A DNA stretch of 34,821 nt from positions 1 to 34,821 of the forward strand of contig NZ_JAHWGL010000050.1 of assembly GCF_019334315.1 (NCBI RefSeq), written 5' to 3'. The position numbers and the translations under genes were made by a program. The stretch comes from Hymenobacter profundi (GTDB lineage: Bacteria; Bacteroidota; Bacteroidia; Cytophagales; Hymenobacteraceae). Positions 15,972 to 24,598 of the stretch are shown here, piece by piece (position 1 is the stretch's first letter; every line of letters starts with the position of its first letter). The notes under the pieces were generated by a model. The model saw only the letters and a program-made list of their open reading frames with translations, made no database searches and was not told where the DNA came from.

Positions 15972-16723
15972 ATAGTACCCGCGTCCGGTAGCCACGCCCG
16001 AAACAGCACGTCTAGCGCCGCCGTGGGGTCAGGCTGGCGAGTGACGGGTAGAGTTTCGCGGGCGGCTAGGGCAGCTTCGTACTTAGCTTGCAGATATTCG
16101 ACTAGCATGGCCGGACGGGGCACAGTGGTTTTGTCGTCGGCGGTGGCTTTGCGGGCGAGTAGCTCGTCTACTACGCTGTGCAGCGCGGCTGGCAATAGCT
16201 CACGGAGCGGCCGGAACTCCATCGGCGGCACCTCATCAGGGCGTTGCCGAATCCAACTCGCAGCCAGCGTGGAGCGCAGAGCGTAGAATAGGCGTTTCAG
16301 GCGTACATGCTGGCTGGTCAGATCGTCCTCTACCCCGCGCCGCATCAGGCCCAGGTAATGATGCAGCCCGGCCCGCGGGTTCCAGCACGCCGACAGCAAG
16401 GGGCCCAGCGCCTCCCGGTACACCACCGGCGACTGTAGCCACTCGAACAAGGCCGCGTTGCCGCCGCGCAGCAGCTTCAAGGCTTTGCGTAGCTCCCAGC
16501 CGGCTAGGTCCAGCTCGTTGTCCACGGGGAAGTTGAGCGTGTCGGGGCCGGCGTCGAGGGTCAGGTACCAGTTGGGTGAGTGGCTGTAGAGAAAGCGCAC
16601 ATCGTAGTCGGAATCAGGCGAGGGAAAACCCCAGGCCCGGCTGCCCGACTCGCAAGCGTAGAGGATGCGGATATGGTGCCGGACTTCAAGCTGCTGGAGG
16701 GCGGTTTGGATGCGGGCGTGCAT
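15968..16723 (-). CDS. RlaP-type nucleotidyltransferase (short paralogue)
   Basis: The 251-residue protein carries the family signature ESGSRAWGFPSPDSDYDVRF at residues 25-44, with Gly27-Ser28 and metal ligands Asp39 and Asp41. ELDLAGWELRKALKLLRGGN and the helical C-terminal domain follow. It is a second RlaP-like gene immediately downstream of pnkp (69-base gap). It is clearly different from the longer copy, so this is an old paralogue pair rather than a recent duplication. The family is predicted to act on RNA termini in repair. The stop codon comes from an inverted repeat, so the last few residues (PDAGTM) may have been reset by the insertion of that repeat. Confidence 0.85.
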   Translation of the reverse strand: MHARIQTALQQLEVRHHIRILYACESGSRAWGFPSPDSDYDVRFLYSHSPNWYLTLDAGPDTLNFPVDNELDLAGWELRKALKLLRGGNAALFEWLQSPVVYREALGPLLSACWNPRAGLHHYLGLMRRGVEDDLTSQHVRLKRLFYALRSTLAASWIRQRPDEVPPMEFRPLRELLPAALHSVVDELLARKATADDKTTVPRPAMLVEYLQAKYEAALAARETLPVTRQPDPTAALDVLFRAWLPDAGTM

Positions 16724-16792
16724 GAGCCAGAAAGAAAAAATAGTAAAGTGATGAGCTTTCTGCTGCAGATCTTGCGGGTAGCCGCTACATAC

Positions 16793-19435
16793 CTACAACC
16801 GTGGGTCCATAGCCTCGCTTTCCAGCGCCAGTACGCCAAATACGCACTGGTGCACAGCCCGCAGCGGCTGGCCGGCCACGAAACGCTCCAAACCTTCCAC
16901 ACCGAGGGTGAACTCGCGCAGGGCGAGGTTGCGCTTGGACTTCACGTTTCGCTCGCGCAGGCGCTCCAGGTTACCGGGCAGGAGGTAGTCGGGGCCATAG
17001 ATGATGCGCAGGTACTCACGGCCGCGGCACTTGAGGGCGGGTTGAATAAGCCCTTTTTTGGTGGTAGAAACGAAGTCGTAAGGCTTCACCACCATGCCTT
17101 CGCCGCCGCTGGCCGTGAGGTCGAGCCACCATTGGGTAGCGGCTTCTACGTCGGCACTATCTTGCAGATGCACCACGCGGTAGGGCGTGGCACGGAGCAG
17201 GCTTTCATCGGCCAGACACATCGCGCGCAGGGTTTCCATATGCCAAGCGTGGTCCTTGTCGAAGTAGGTGCGGCCCTCGGTAGCGAGCAGGTGGAAGGGC
17301 GCCAGGCGCAGGTCGGCGAGGCTCTCCACGGGCCAGCAGTAGCGGCGGTAGGCATCGGCGTAGTGGTCGGCGGCGGTGCGGCGGGCCGAAGTGCGGGCCA
17401 GCAGGGCTTCTACCCCATCGAGGCCGCGGGTGGCAGCTTGCGCCAGGGCGGCTTCGGCCAGAGGTAGGGCGGCAGTAGCGGCGGCCGCCACGGCGGCGTA
17501 CTGCGTCTTAATCAACTCCTGCGCCTTGGCCGACCAGGGTAGCAGCTCGGCATCTAGGCACACCCAATCGGTCTGGAACCGTTCCCAGAAGCCACTTGCC
17601 GTGAGGGCATCCTGCAAGCGTGTAAGGAAGGCTTCTTCCAGGGCTTCGTTGGTGAAGAAGTTGCGGCCGGTGCGGGTGTAGCACTTGCCCGGCCCCTCGC
17701 CTACCACCCCAAAGCGGCGCCGGGCGGCATCCTCACTACGCGCCAGCGCCAACACTACGCGGCTGCCCATGTGCTTTTCCTCGCATACTACCCGCTCCAG
17801 GCCTTGGCGGCGGAAGTAGTCGAAGGCTTCGGCGGGGTGTTCCAGCATATCGGGCAGCGCCGAGGTTTCGGTGGGCGACATGGTAGGCGGTAGGTACAGC
17901 AACCACTTTGGATTTAGGGCAAAGCGCGACATCACCTCCAGCGCCGCCACCGCGTTTTCCTCCCGAATCGTGACGGAAGGCAGCAACCGCGTCTGGATGA
18001 TCTGCTTACCCATCACATCGCGGATGTCGAGCAGGTCGTCGCTTTCCTGTTGCGCTGTTAGCACTTGGCTATCAGCTGATAGCTCGTCGTTCGAGTTCGT
18101 TTTAGAAGAGGCTAACGGCTGAGAGCCGACAGCTATCAGCGGGCGCACCGGCTCGCAGTACACTTGTTGCGCCAGCACCGATACCAGTTCACGCTCGGGG
18201 TAGCGGAGGGCAGTGAGGCGGCCACCGAATACGCAGCCAGTATCAATGTCGATGGTGTTGTTAAGCCACTCAGGTGCGGGCACGGGCGTATGACCGTATA
18301 CCACCATGGCGCGGCCGCGGTACTCGGCGGCCCAGTTGTAGCGCACGGGCAGGCCAAACTCGTCGATTTCGCCGGTGGTTTCGCCAAACAGCGCAAAGGC
18401 CCGCACGGCCCCCGAGCCCCTACCCTGCATTTCCTCGCGCATGCCAGCGTGGGCTACCACCAGCTTGCCGCCGTCCAGCACATAATGGCTCACCAGCCCA
18501 TCCAAAAACTGGCGCACCTGCGCTTTAAATGTATCCGTCTCCGAGGCCAACTGGGCTATGGTAGCGGCAAAGCCGTGCTGTTCGTTCACGTTTTTGCCGT
18601 TGAGGTAGCGCAGCAGCTTGATGTCGTGGTTGCCGGGCACGCACAGGGCCACGCCGTCCTGCACCATGCGCATCACCAGCCGCAGCACCTGCGGCGAGGC
18701 TGGCCCCCGGTCTACCAGGTCGCCCAAAAACAGGGCACGGCGACCGGCCGGCGCCGTCACGCGCACGCCCAAATCCCGCGCATCAGTCACCGGCTCTTCC
18801 TCTACTACATAGCCCAGCTCCGTGAGCAGCTGCACCAACTCGTGGTAGCAGCCGTGCACGTCGCCGATGATGTCGAACGGGCCGGTGTCCTGCTTGCGGT
18901 TATTGTAGAGCGGATCGCGCACAATAGCCTGCACGCCGTCAATTTCCTCGGGGCCACGCAGGTGGTAGATGTGGCGGAATCCCTCCTGCCGGAGCGTCTT
19001 GAGGCTACGGCGCAGCTGCTGACGTTGCTGAGGCACCACGTGGCGGCCCAGGTGCTGGCGCTCGGCCCGCTGGCGGTTGCGGTCCTCAGCCACGTGGTCG
19101 GGCACGTCGAGGATGATGGCGGTGGGTAGCACGTGGTAGTAGCGGGCCAGTTGCACGAGGGTTTTGCGGGCCTCGGGCTGCACGTTGGTGGCGTCTACCA
19201 CCGTCAGCAGGCCGCGCTTCAGGCGCAGCCCTACCAAGTAGTGCAGCAGGGCAAAAGCATCGGACGTAGCCGCTTGGCTGTTCTCATCATCGGCCACCAA
19301 GGCCCGGCACCGGTCCGACGATACAATTTCCGTGGGCTGAAATAAGCGATGCGCAAACGTACTTTTGCCTGCTCCTGAGGTGCCGATGAGCAAAACCAGG
19401 GAGAGCTCGGGGAGCTTAAGGGTATCTTGGGGCAT
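16793..19435 (-). CDS. pnkp: Polynucleotide kinase-phosphatase-ligase (bacterial Pnkp), RNA repair
   Basis: The 880-residue protein has the three-domain plan of bacterial Pnkp (about 870 residues). An N-terminal 5'-OH kinase has P-loop GTSGAGKST at 18-26. A central binuclear metallophosphatase has GDVHG at 191-195, GDLVDRGP at 238-245, GNHD at 268-271 and GHTP at 381-384. A C-terminal ligase/adenylyltransferase domain has EEKHMGSR at 552-559, with Lys554 as the nucleophile, then GEGMVVKPY and LKCRG. It heals 5'-OH and 2',3'-cyclic phosphate ends left by ribotoxins and seals them together with Hen1. The start at 19435 gives the usual short N terminus before the P-loop; the frame extends to 19477 without support. 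An inverted repeat lies in frame in the phosphatase-ligase linker (about 432-460). Confidence 0.93.
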   Translation of the reverse strand: MPQDTLKLPELSLVLLIGTSGAGKSTFAHRLFQPTEIVSSDRCRALVADDENSQAATSDAFALLHYLVGLRLKRGLLTVVDATNVQPEARKTLVQLARYYHVLPTAIILDVPDHVAEDRNRQRAERQHLGRHVVPQQRQQLRRSLKTLRQEGFRHIYHLRGPEEIDGVQAIVRDPLYNNRKQDTGPFDIIGDVHGCYHELVQLLTELGYVVEEEPVTDARDLGVRVTAPAGRRALFLGDLVDRGPASPQVLRLVMRMVQDGVALCVPGNHDIKLLRYLNGKNVNEQHGFAATIAQLASETDTFKAQVRQFLDGLVSHYVLDGGKLVVAHAGMREEMQGRGSGAVRAFALFGETTGEIDEFGLPVRYNWAAEYRGRAMVVYGHTPVPAPEWLNNTIDIDTGCVFGGRLTALRYPERELVSVLAQQVYCEPVRPLIAVGSQPLASSKTNSNDELSADSQVLTAQQESDDLLDIRDVMGKQIIQTRLLPSVTIREENAVAALEVMSRFALNPKWLLYLPPTMSPTETSALPDMLEHPAEAFDYFRRQGLERVVCEEKHMGSRVVLALARSEDAARRRFGVVGEGPGKCYTRTGRNFFTNEALEEAFLTRLQDALTASGFWERFQTDWVCLDAELLPWSAKAQELIKTQYAAVAAAATAALPLAEAALAQAATRGLDGVEALLARTSARRTAADHYADAYRRYCWPVESLADLRLAPFHLLATEGRTYFDKDHAWHMETLRAMCLADESLLRATPYRVVHLQDSADVEAATQWWLDLTASGGEGMVVKPYDFVSTTKKGLIQPALKCRGREYLRIIYGPDYLLPGNLERLRERNVKSKRNLALREFTLGVEGLERFVAGQPLRAVHQCVFGVLALESEAMDPRL
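18055..18141. repeat. Repeat-like palindromic segment inside the pnkp linker
   Basis: A perfect 16-base palindrome GCTATCAGCTGATAGC lies at 18068-18083. The ten bases 18075-18084 are the reverse complement of AGCTATCAGC at 18131-18140, so the segment can fold as a larger inverted repeat. It shares CTGTTAGC, AGCTGATRGCT and GTCGTT pieces with the intergenic repeat at 34631-34761. It stays in frame and encodes the Ser/Asn/Gln-rich linker of Pnkp. Confidence 0.55.
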
Positions 19436-19508
19436 ATAGAGGACAAAAGGAAATAGAGACAGACGGCGCCTTGGCAACAGGTCATTATCCGTTTATCACC
19501 TGAATAGA

Positions 19509-19958
19509 ATGACAATTCACGGGTTACTCTCGACGCTCAAAGCTAATCTGAGTCAAACAGATATCACACTGTATCCTGGCGCGAGTAAGCAACTGATTCA
19601 ACAATTTGAGCAGGAAATGAGCTTGACTCTCCCAGCTGATTTCAAAGCGTTTTACTCGTTTTGTAATGGCTTTGAATCAGCCGAGGATATGTTTCGAATT
19701 ATTCCGCTTGAAGAAATACTTGAGCAGAAGCGGGAGTTTGAGCCTCAACAGTTTTATGTAGCCGAGTATTTGACTTATTGTGATATATGGGAGGTTGAGC
19801 TAACTTCTCAATCTTCTGGCTATCAGATTCACCATATGAATGTTGCTCTGACTGATTCGCTTGCAACTTTTATTGATCGATTTCTACGAGATGGAGTTTA
19901 TACAAAGAATGGCGGCTTATTAGATTGGCCGGACGAGGTTCAAGGCCGTAAATCTTAG
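19509..19958 (+). CDS. SMI1/KNR4-like (SUKH superfamily) protein, possible immunity protein
   Basis: The 149-residue protein shows the SMI1/KNR4 pattern. LYPGASKQLIQQFEQEMSL is followed by LPADFKAFYSFCNGFE, then a short hydrophobic FRIIPLEEI strand, and near the C terminus SLATFIDRFLRDGVY. Many SUKH proteins neutralise nuclease toxins of contact-dependent or polymorphic systems. The gene is on the plus strand between hen1 and pnkp, which are both on the minus strand. Its start is 73 bases from the pnkp start. It is visibly richer in A and T than the flanking genes, which suggests separate acquisition. No toxin gene is next to it, so it may be an orphan immunity gene. A regulatory or house-keeping SMI1 role is the alternative. 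Confidence 0.75.
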   Translation: MTIHGLLSTLKANLSQTDITLYPGASKQLIQQFEQEMSLTLPADFKAFYSFCNGFESAEDMFRIIPLEEILEQKREFEPQQFYVAEYLTYCDIWEVELTSQSSGYQIHHMNVALTDSLATFIDRFLRDGVYTKNGGLLDWPDEVQGRKS

Positions 19959-19959
19959 T

Positions 19960-20020
19960 GATAGAAGTTCGTGCCTTCCCTACAAACCTATGGCCGCTAC
20001 GCGGCCGGAGACGGCACTAT
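19960..20020. terminator. Hairpin between convergent SMI1-like gene and hen1
   Basis: GGCCGC (19992-19997) pairs with GCGGCC (20001-20006) over a TAC loop. Outer GTGCC (19971-19975) can pair with GGCAC (20013-20017). The structure fills the space between the two convergent stop codons and could end both transcripts, but there is no good U-tract on either side. Confidence 0.35.
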
Positions 20021-20047
20021 CATTAGCCTGTAATCCAACCAACTCTC

Positions 20048-21481
20048 TTACCCTACCTCAAATACAGCCAGCTGCGACGGGGCTCCTACCTCCGCCTCTG
20101 CCGGGCCCAATGGCTCCACGCGCACGCGGTAGCCGTGGCGCTCGGCCACCCCTTCAGCCCAGGCGGTGAACTGCGCCCGCGTCCACTCAAAGCGGTGGTC
20201 GTGGTGGCGGAAGTCGCCGGCAGCGAGGGATTCGTATCGCTGGTTGTAGTCGGCGTTGGGGGTGGTGACGAACACGGTGCCGGGGCGGGCGCGGGCAAAT
20301 ACCACTTCCTCAAACGCCGCCAGTCGGCTTTCGTCGAGGTGCTCGATGACTTCGACCACGGCGGCCGCATCGTAGCCGGCCAGGCGCGGGTCGTGGTAGA
20401 GTAGAGAGCCTTGTGTGAGCGTGAGCCGCTCGCGCTGGCGCGGGGGCATTTCGGCCACGTGCAGACGCTGCTGCGCCCGCTCTAGCTCCCGCCACGACAC
20501 GTCCATTGCCAGAATGTGCTCGATTTTTGGGTTTTTCAGCAGCCGGCGCACCAGCTTACCTTCCCCGCAACCCAAATCCAGCACCCGCGTGGCGCCAATC
20601 CCCTTGATTTCCTCCGCCACGCGGTCCAGGCGCAAATCGTGCAGGTTTTGCTTGGCGGCGGTTTCAGCGGCAGCAGCTCCTGTAGCATCCGAAATAGCGG
20701 TTAGTTCGGCGAGCGGTTCCGACGCATCATCCGACGCCTCGGCATCTAGGGCCAATAGCCGTTTCAAGGTAGGGTTGACAAACTCCGCAAAACGCAGGTA
20801 GCGCCGCGTAATAAACTCCCGGTCGGGGTGCTGGGGCAGCCACTCGGCCCCGCGGCGCAGCAGTTTTTCGGCTTCGTCCTGACTTATCCAGTAGTGCTTG
20901 TCGCCACGGTCGAGCACCGGAATGAGCACGTAAAGGTGGCTCAGCAGGTCGCGCAGACGCAGGGCCGAGTGGCGCAGGCGCAGCGTGTGGTAGCGGCTGG
21001 CGCCCCACTGCGGCACGGTCGGGTCGAGCGGATGCTCCTCCACTTCTATCTCGTAGCCCAAGGGTGCAAACAGGCGGCGGAGTTGCTCGGTGCTAGTGGC
21101 GGGTAGGGCCGCCACGGTGGCTTCCAGCGGCAACGAAACGTCGGGCAGCTCGGGGCGGTCCTTGCAGGTGCCGTTCATGGCCGTGTTGAACGCTTTAGCC
21201 AGGGCCGTGCTCAGAAACGATGACGCAGCGTAGGGCCGGTCGTTGACGTACTGCTCCAGGGCAAAGCCCTCGCCGGTCGGGCCCCGGTGGTTGCGCACCA
21301 GCGCGATGGGGTCGATGTCGAGCAGCAGGGCGGCGGTGCAACGCTCGGCCGTGGCTTCGGGGTAGAACACGTGCGCCTGCCCGTAGGCAATATCCACCGA
21401 CTGCAAGCGGGCGGGATTCTTATGCAATAGGTAGCCCAGATCAGTAGCGGGCTGGTGGGTGGTAGTAATTGTAAGGAGCAT
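20048..21481 (-). CDS. hen1: Hen1, 3'-terminal RNA ribose 2'-O-methyltransferase
   Basis: The 477-residue protein matches bacterial Hen1 in size and architecture. The N-terminal domain (about 1-240) starts MLLTITTTHQPATDLGYLLH and contains FLSTALAKAFNTAM. It is followed by a C-terminal SAM-dependent methyltransferase with DLGCGEGKL at 302-310, the metal-binding EVIEHLDESRL (Glu377, Glu380, His381) and FRHHDHRFEWTR at 424-435 with further His ligands. Hen1 methylates the 2'-OH of the 3' end at a broken RNA before Pnkp seals it, so the repaired site resists the same ribotoxin again. In most known systems hen1 lies directly beside pnkp. Here a reverse-strand gene separates them by 612 bases, so pnkp probably has its own promoter. 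Confidence 0.93.
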   Translation of the reverse strand: MLLTITTTHQPATDLGYLLHKNPARLQSVDIAYGQAHVFYPEATAERCTAALLLDIDPIALVRNHRGPTGEGFALEQYVNDRPYAASSFLSTALAKAFNTAMNGTCKDRPELPDVSLPLEATVAALPATSTEQLRRLFAPLGYEIEVEEHPLDPTVPQWGASRYHTLRLRHSALRLRDLLSHLYVLIPVLDRGDKHYWISQDEAEKLLRRGAEWLPQHPDREFITRRYLRFAEFVNPTLKRLLALDAEASDDASEPLAELTAISDATGAAAAETAAKQNLHDLRLDRVAEEIKGIGATRVLDLGCGEGKLVRRLLKNPKIEHILAMDVSWRELERAQQRLHVAEMPPRQRERLTLTQGSLLYHDPRLAGYDAAAVVEVIEHLDESRLAAFEEVVFARARPGTVFVTTPNADYNQRYESLAAGDFRHHDHRFEWTRAQFTAWAEGVAERHGYRVRVEPLGPAEAEVGAPSQLAVFEVG

Positions 21482-21657
21482 ATCATTATATGATAGAATG
21501 GCGAAGTGCCAATATTACAAGAACGGGTCTTTTTATTACAAGCACATTCACTGGGGCATTTTACAGCTACAGGACACGCATCAGGCACTCAATTTGCTCT
21601 TTTCTAATTTTGCCCATGCTATATGGGCTGCTTACCGCTTTCTCTTTATCCTTTTTC

Positions 21658-22215
21658 ATGAAGCAGTTTTTCTTTCTATTCGCTTTATTCCTAAGTTTTG
21701 AAGCTTCTGCTCAAATGCTACCGGGCACGCCGCGCAAAAAATACCTACGTCCTAAGAAAGACGAAGAATGTGCTTACGTTTTCAACGTCACCAAAAACAC
21801 CGATGAGGAAGCTGAAATAACGGCCTCCGTCACGCGTCTGGCCTATCGTCCCTACGCCGAGCTGCTCACAGAAATCACGGAACTGCGCCGAATAAATAAC
21901 TGGGCCGATAGCACCTACCAACGCAAGTTTCAGGCCTTACCGGCTGGTGGAATGCTGGTAGTTACTATGTATCGGCGCGGCGCACAGAACGCCGACCCAG
22001 CTCTGCTCAGCGTTACCGCTCGTGATAAAGCTGGCAAAGAATTGCTAGCCGTACCTTCTTTACCAGAAGGGCAAGGTCGATTTTGGAATCGTGACTTATA
22101 TATGAGTAAACGCAGTATACCATTTGTTAAAATTGATGATCAACAGACGGTATATGTGACACTTAACGACGCAAAGCTCAAGCAAGACTTTGAGTATGTA
22201 GTAAACACCCAATAA
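21658..22215 (+). CDS. Secreted protein of unknown function
   Basis: The 185-residue product begins with a signal peptide, MKQFFFLFALFLSFEASAQ, with a typical SAQ cleavage site. The mature part has alternating charged and hydrophobic stretches (EECAYVFNVTKNTDEEAEIT, AELLTEITELRRINNW, TVYVTLNDAKLKQDFEYVV) and probably folds mainly as beta structure. The start at 21658 is chosen for the signal peptide; the frame continues upstream to 21490 without support. It is divergent from hen1 (176 bases between starts). I do not recognise a family. Confidence 0.75.
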   Translation: MKQFFFLFALFLSFEASAQMLPGTPRKKYLRPKKDEECAYVFNVTKNTDEEAEITASVTRLAYRPYAELLTEITELRRINNWADSTYQRKFQALPAGGMLVVTMYRRGAQNADPALLSVTARDKAGKELLAVPSLPEGQGRFWNRDLYMSKRSIPFVKIDDQQTVYVTLNDAKLKQDFEYVVNTQ

Positions 22216-22241
22216 TAGAACAGATTTTGATCTGACAATAA

Positions 22242-22281
22242 AAATCCCGTGTCACCTAATCTATCAGGTAACACGGGATTT
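22242..22281. terminator. Bidirectional terminator between secreted protein and NUDIX gene
   Basis: AAATCCCGTGTCACCT (22242-22257) pairs with AGGTAACACGGGATTT (22266-22281) with one mismatch over an 8-base loop. A/T-rich tracts flank both sides. It lies between two convergent stop codons. Confidence 0.85.
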
Positions 22282-22321
22282 CGATTTTTATACAAATGTT
22301 GCATGAAATAAATAGAAAATA

Positions 22322-22849
22322 CTATATATACTTTTGTTTAAACAATTGGTGCCATTGTGTTGCCAGTAGTGTTTTCGCGTCCAGAAGCTTTTCCTTATAT
22401 AATTCCTCTGCTGTCAACTCCACGAGTTCGAGGTGTTCATTTTCGCTGGCGACACCACCGCCAGTTCCCGTTTGCTTGCTGACTTCGGCGTAGTAGATAT
22501 AGTGCCGCTCGGCTGAATTACCGGGCGAAGCATACACTTCGGCAATAGGGATCAGTGCATCAACGGGGTAACCTAGCTCCTCTTGTATTTCGCGGCGCAG
22601 CGCTTCTTCGGGATTTTTATCCTCTGGGTCTATCATGCCCGCTACGATTTCCAGCACGTCGGCCTCGGCGCCTACCCGGTACTGCTGCACCAGCAGAAAC
22701 TTTTCCTTTTGCGTGTCGAAAACCAACGCGGCCACGGCCTGCCCAGGCTCAAAACGCTCTCGTTGCAATTCTTTGTCGCCGTCCTGCACTGTTAGCTTGC
22801 TGAGCTTGTAGTGACCATCGTAAGCGATTTTTCGATCAGTTATTTTCAT
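22322..22849 (-). CDS. NUDIX hydrolase, ADP-ribose pyrophosphatase-like
   Basis: The 175-residue cytoplasmic protein contains a NUDIX box with the catalytic REIQEELGY segment preceded by AGMIDPEDKNPEEALR. The first half of the box is one residue longer than the textbook GX5E spacing and has Lys at the non-catalytic Glu position. The FLLVQQYRVGAEADVLEIVA segment just before it and the length resemble ADP-ribose pyrophosphatases (NudF/NUDT5-like). These hydrolyse ADP-ribose or nucleotide sugars to monophosphates. The start at 22849 (MKITDRKIAYDGHYKL) is chosen because it fits the family; the frame extends to 22897. Substrate is not certain. Confidence 0.85.
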   Translation of the reverse strand: MKITDRKIAYDGHYKLSKLTVQDGDKELQRERFEPGQAVAALVFDTQKEKFLLVQQYRVGAEADVLEIVAGMIDPEDKNPEEALRREIQEELGYPVDALIPIAEVYASPGNSAERHYIYYAEVSKQTGTGGGVASENEHLELVELTAEELYKEKLLDAKTLLATQWHQLFKQKYI

Positions 22850-23159
22850 GGAAGGCAAAAAAACGGTTCGTGAAAGATTATCAGCCAATACGAACAAAAA
22901 CGGCCGGTAGCTTGTCGTGTTGCGGTAGATACGGCGGCAATGCCCGCAGCTTTCTACCTCTTGCTGTCGATAGCAGGCTGCTAATCAAGCACAACGCTCG
23001 CTTTCCTGTTACCGCTTGCACCCGCATTGGTGGTCTGGCTCTGCCTGATTTTCTGGTGCGCACCAATTTCTACCGCAAACCTTCCGACCTTTGCGGGCTC
23101 TATTCACGCGCTGGCCTGAGGCCAGTGGCCCGTTAACGGGCATTTTCCTACTTTTTTTA
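22850..23159. other. Divergent intergenic region, NUDIX gene to helicase gene
   Basis: These 310 bases separate two divergent start codons and must contain both promoters. Short open frames here have no recognisable protein features. I see no clear TAnnTTTG element, hairpin or repeat. Confidence 0.4.
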
Positions 23160-24572
23160 ATGTCCTTCGACGAACTCAATCTGATTGACCCCATCCTGCG
23201 CGCTTTGCACGAGGAAGGGTATACGACGCCTACCCCTATTCAGGCGCAGGCAATTCCGCAGGTGCTGGAAGGCCACGACCTACTGGGTGTGGCTCAAACC
23301 GGTACCGGCAAAACGGCCGCCTTTACAGTTCCTATTCTTCAGATTCTGCACCAAACGGCACAGGTAGCGCAGCATTCGCACTCCCGCATTCGCTGCCTGG
23401 TACTCACGCCTACCCGCGAATTGGCCATCCAGATCGGGGAAAGTTTTGGGGCGTATGGCCGCCACCTGAAGCTGCGCCACACGGTTATCTTTGGCGGGGT
23501 AGGCCAGCTGCCCCAAACGCAGGCGCTACGGCGCGGCGTGGAGGTGCTGATTGCTACCCCCGGCCGCCTGCTCGACCTCATGAATCAGGGCTACGTGGAC
23601 CTACGTCACCTCGACGTGTTTGTATTGGATGAGGCCGACCGCATGCTGGACATGGGCTTTATTCACGACATCAAGCGCATTCTGCCCAAACTGCCAGCTA
23701 AGCGGCAAACGCTGTTTTTCTCGGCTACCATGCCGGGTCAGATTCAGGAGCTGGCCAACTCGCTGCTGCGCCCCAACCCGGTGAAGGTAGCCGTAACGCC
23801 CGTTTCGAGCACTGCTGATACGGTATCGCAGGCTGTATATTTAGTGGAGAAAAACGATAAGCCCGCCTTGCTGGAACACGTGCTGGCCGATAAAAACATC
23901 CGCCGCGTGCTGGTATTTACCCGCACCAAACATGGCGCCGACCGCGTGGTGAAGACGCTGGCAAAGGCCAATATTCCGGCCGAAGCCATCCACGGCAACA
24001 AGTCGCAGAACCATCGGCAACGGGCGCTCAGCAACTTCAAGGCCGGCACTACCCGCGTGCTGGTAGCCACTGATATTGCCGCCCGCGGCATCGACGTGGA
24101 TGAGCTGACGCACGTTGTCAACTACGAAATGCCCAACGAACCTGAAACCTACGTGCACCGCATTGGGCGCACGGGCCGGGCCGGCGCCGATGGCATGGCG
24201 CTGTCGTTTGTGGAAGAGGAGGAACGCGCCTATCTACAGGACATCCAGCGCCTGATCAAGCGTCAGATTGACGTTGTGTTTGAGCATCCTTATAAGACCA
24301 ACAGCGTGGAGCCCGTGATGCTGCACAGCGGCAAAAACATTCAGCGGCCCAAAGGTCCGGCGGGGCGTCCGCCGCGGCCCGGCCGGGGCAGTAGTGGCCA
24401 AGGCGGGCGCTCTGGTGGGCAAGGGCAAGGTTCGGCTGGCCGCACCGCCGGGCCTAGCGCCAGTGGCTCCTCGCGCCCTGCTACGGGCGGCAATCGGCCC
24501 GCAACGGCAGGCAGCAGCGGTGGCGGTGGCAACCGTCGTCGCTTCCGAGGTGACAGCGGCGGGCAGCGCTAA
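23160..24572 (+). CDS. DEAD-box RNA helicase, RhlE-like
   Basis: The 470-residue protein has all DEAD-box motifs in order. These are the Q motif TPIQAQAIP (residues 25-33), motif I AQTGTGKT (45-52), PTRELA, TPGR, DEAD, SAT, then [11 protein letters not shown] and [10 protein letters not shown] in the second RecA-like domain. After about residue 390 there is a low-complexity Gly/Arg/Ser/Pro tail ending [12 protein letters not shown], probably an RNA-binding extension. Such helicases unwind short RNA duplexes in ribosome assembly, mRNA decay and cold adaptation. The ATG at 23160 ([13 protein letters not shown]) is a classic RhlE-type start; the frame begins earlier but without homology. It is followed by a strong terminator, so it is probably monocistronic. 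Confidence 0.95.
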   Translation: MSFDELNLIDPILRALHEEGYTTPTPIQAQAIPQVLEGHDLLGVAQTGTGKTAAFTVPILQILHQTAQVAQHSHSRIRCLVLTPTRELAIQIGESFGAYGRHLKLRHTVIFGGVGQLPQTQALRRGVEVLIATPGRLLDLMNQGYVDLRHLDVFVLDEADRMLDMGFIHDIKRILPKLPAKRQTLFFSATMPGQIQELANSLLRPNPVKVAVTPVSSTADTVSQAVYLVEKNDKPALLEHVLADKNIRRVLVFTRTKHGADRVVKTLAKANIPAEAIHGNKSQNHRQRALSNFKAGTTRVLVATDIAARGIDVDELTHVVNYEMPNEPETYVHRIGRTGRAGADGMALSFVEEEERAYLQDIQRLIKRQIDVVFEHPYKTNSVEPVMLHSGKNIQRPKGPAGRPPRPGRGSSGQGGRSGGQGQGSAGRTAGPSASGSSRPATGGNRPATAGSSGGGGNRRRFRGDSGGQR

Positions 24573-24598
24573 GCTCGTCAGGTTCCTACCCCACTAGA

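Noticed and set aside
16580..19129. Long plus-strand frames opposite pnkp (16580-17467 and 18164-19129)
   Set aside because: Both are antisense to the well-supported Pnkp domains and show no domain features of their own.
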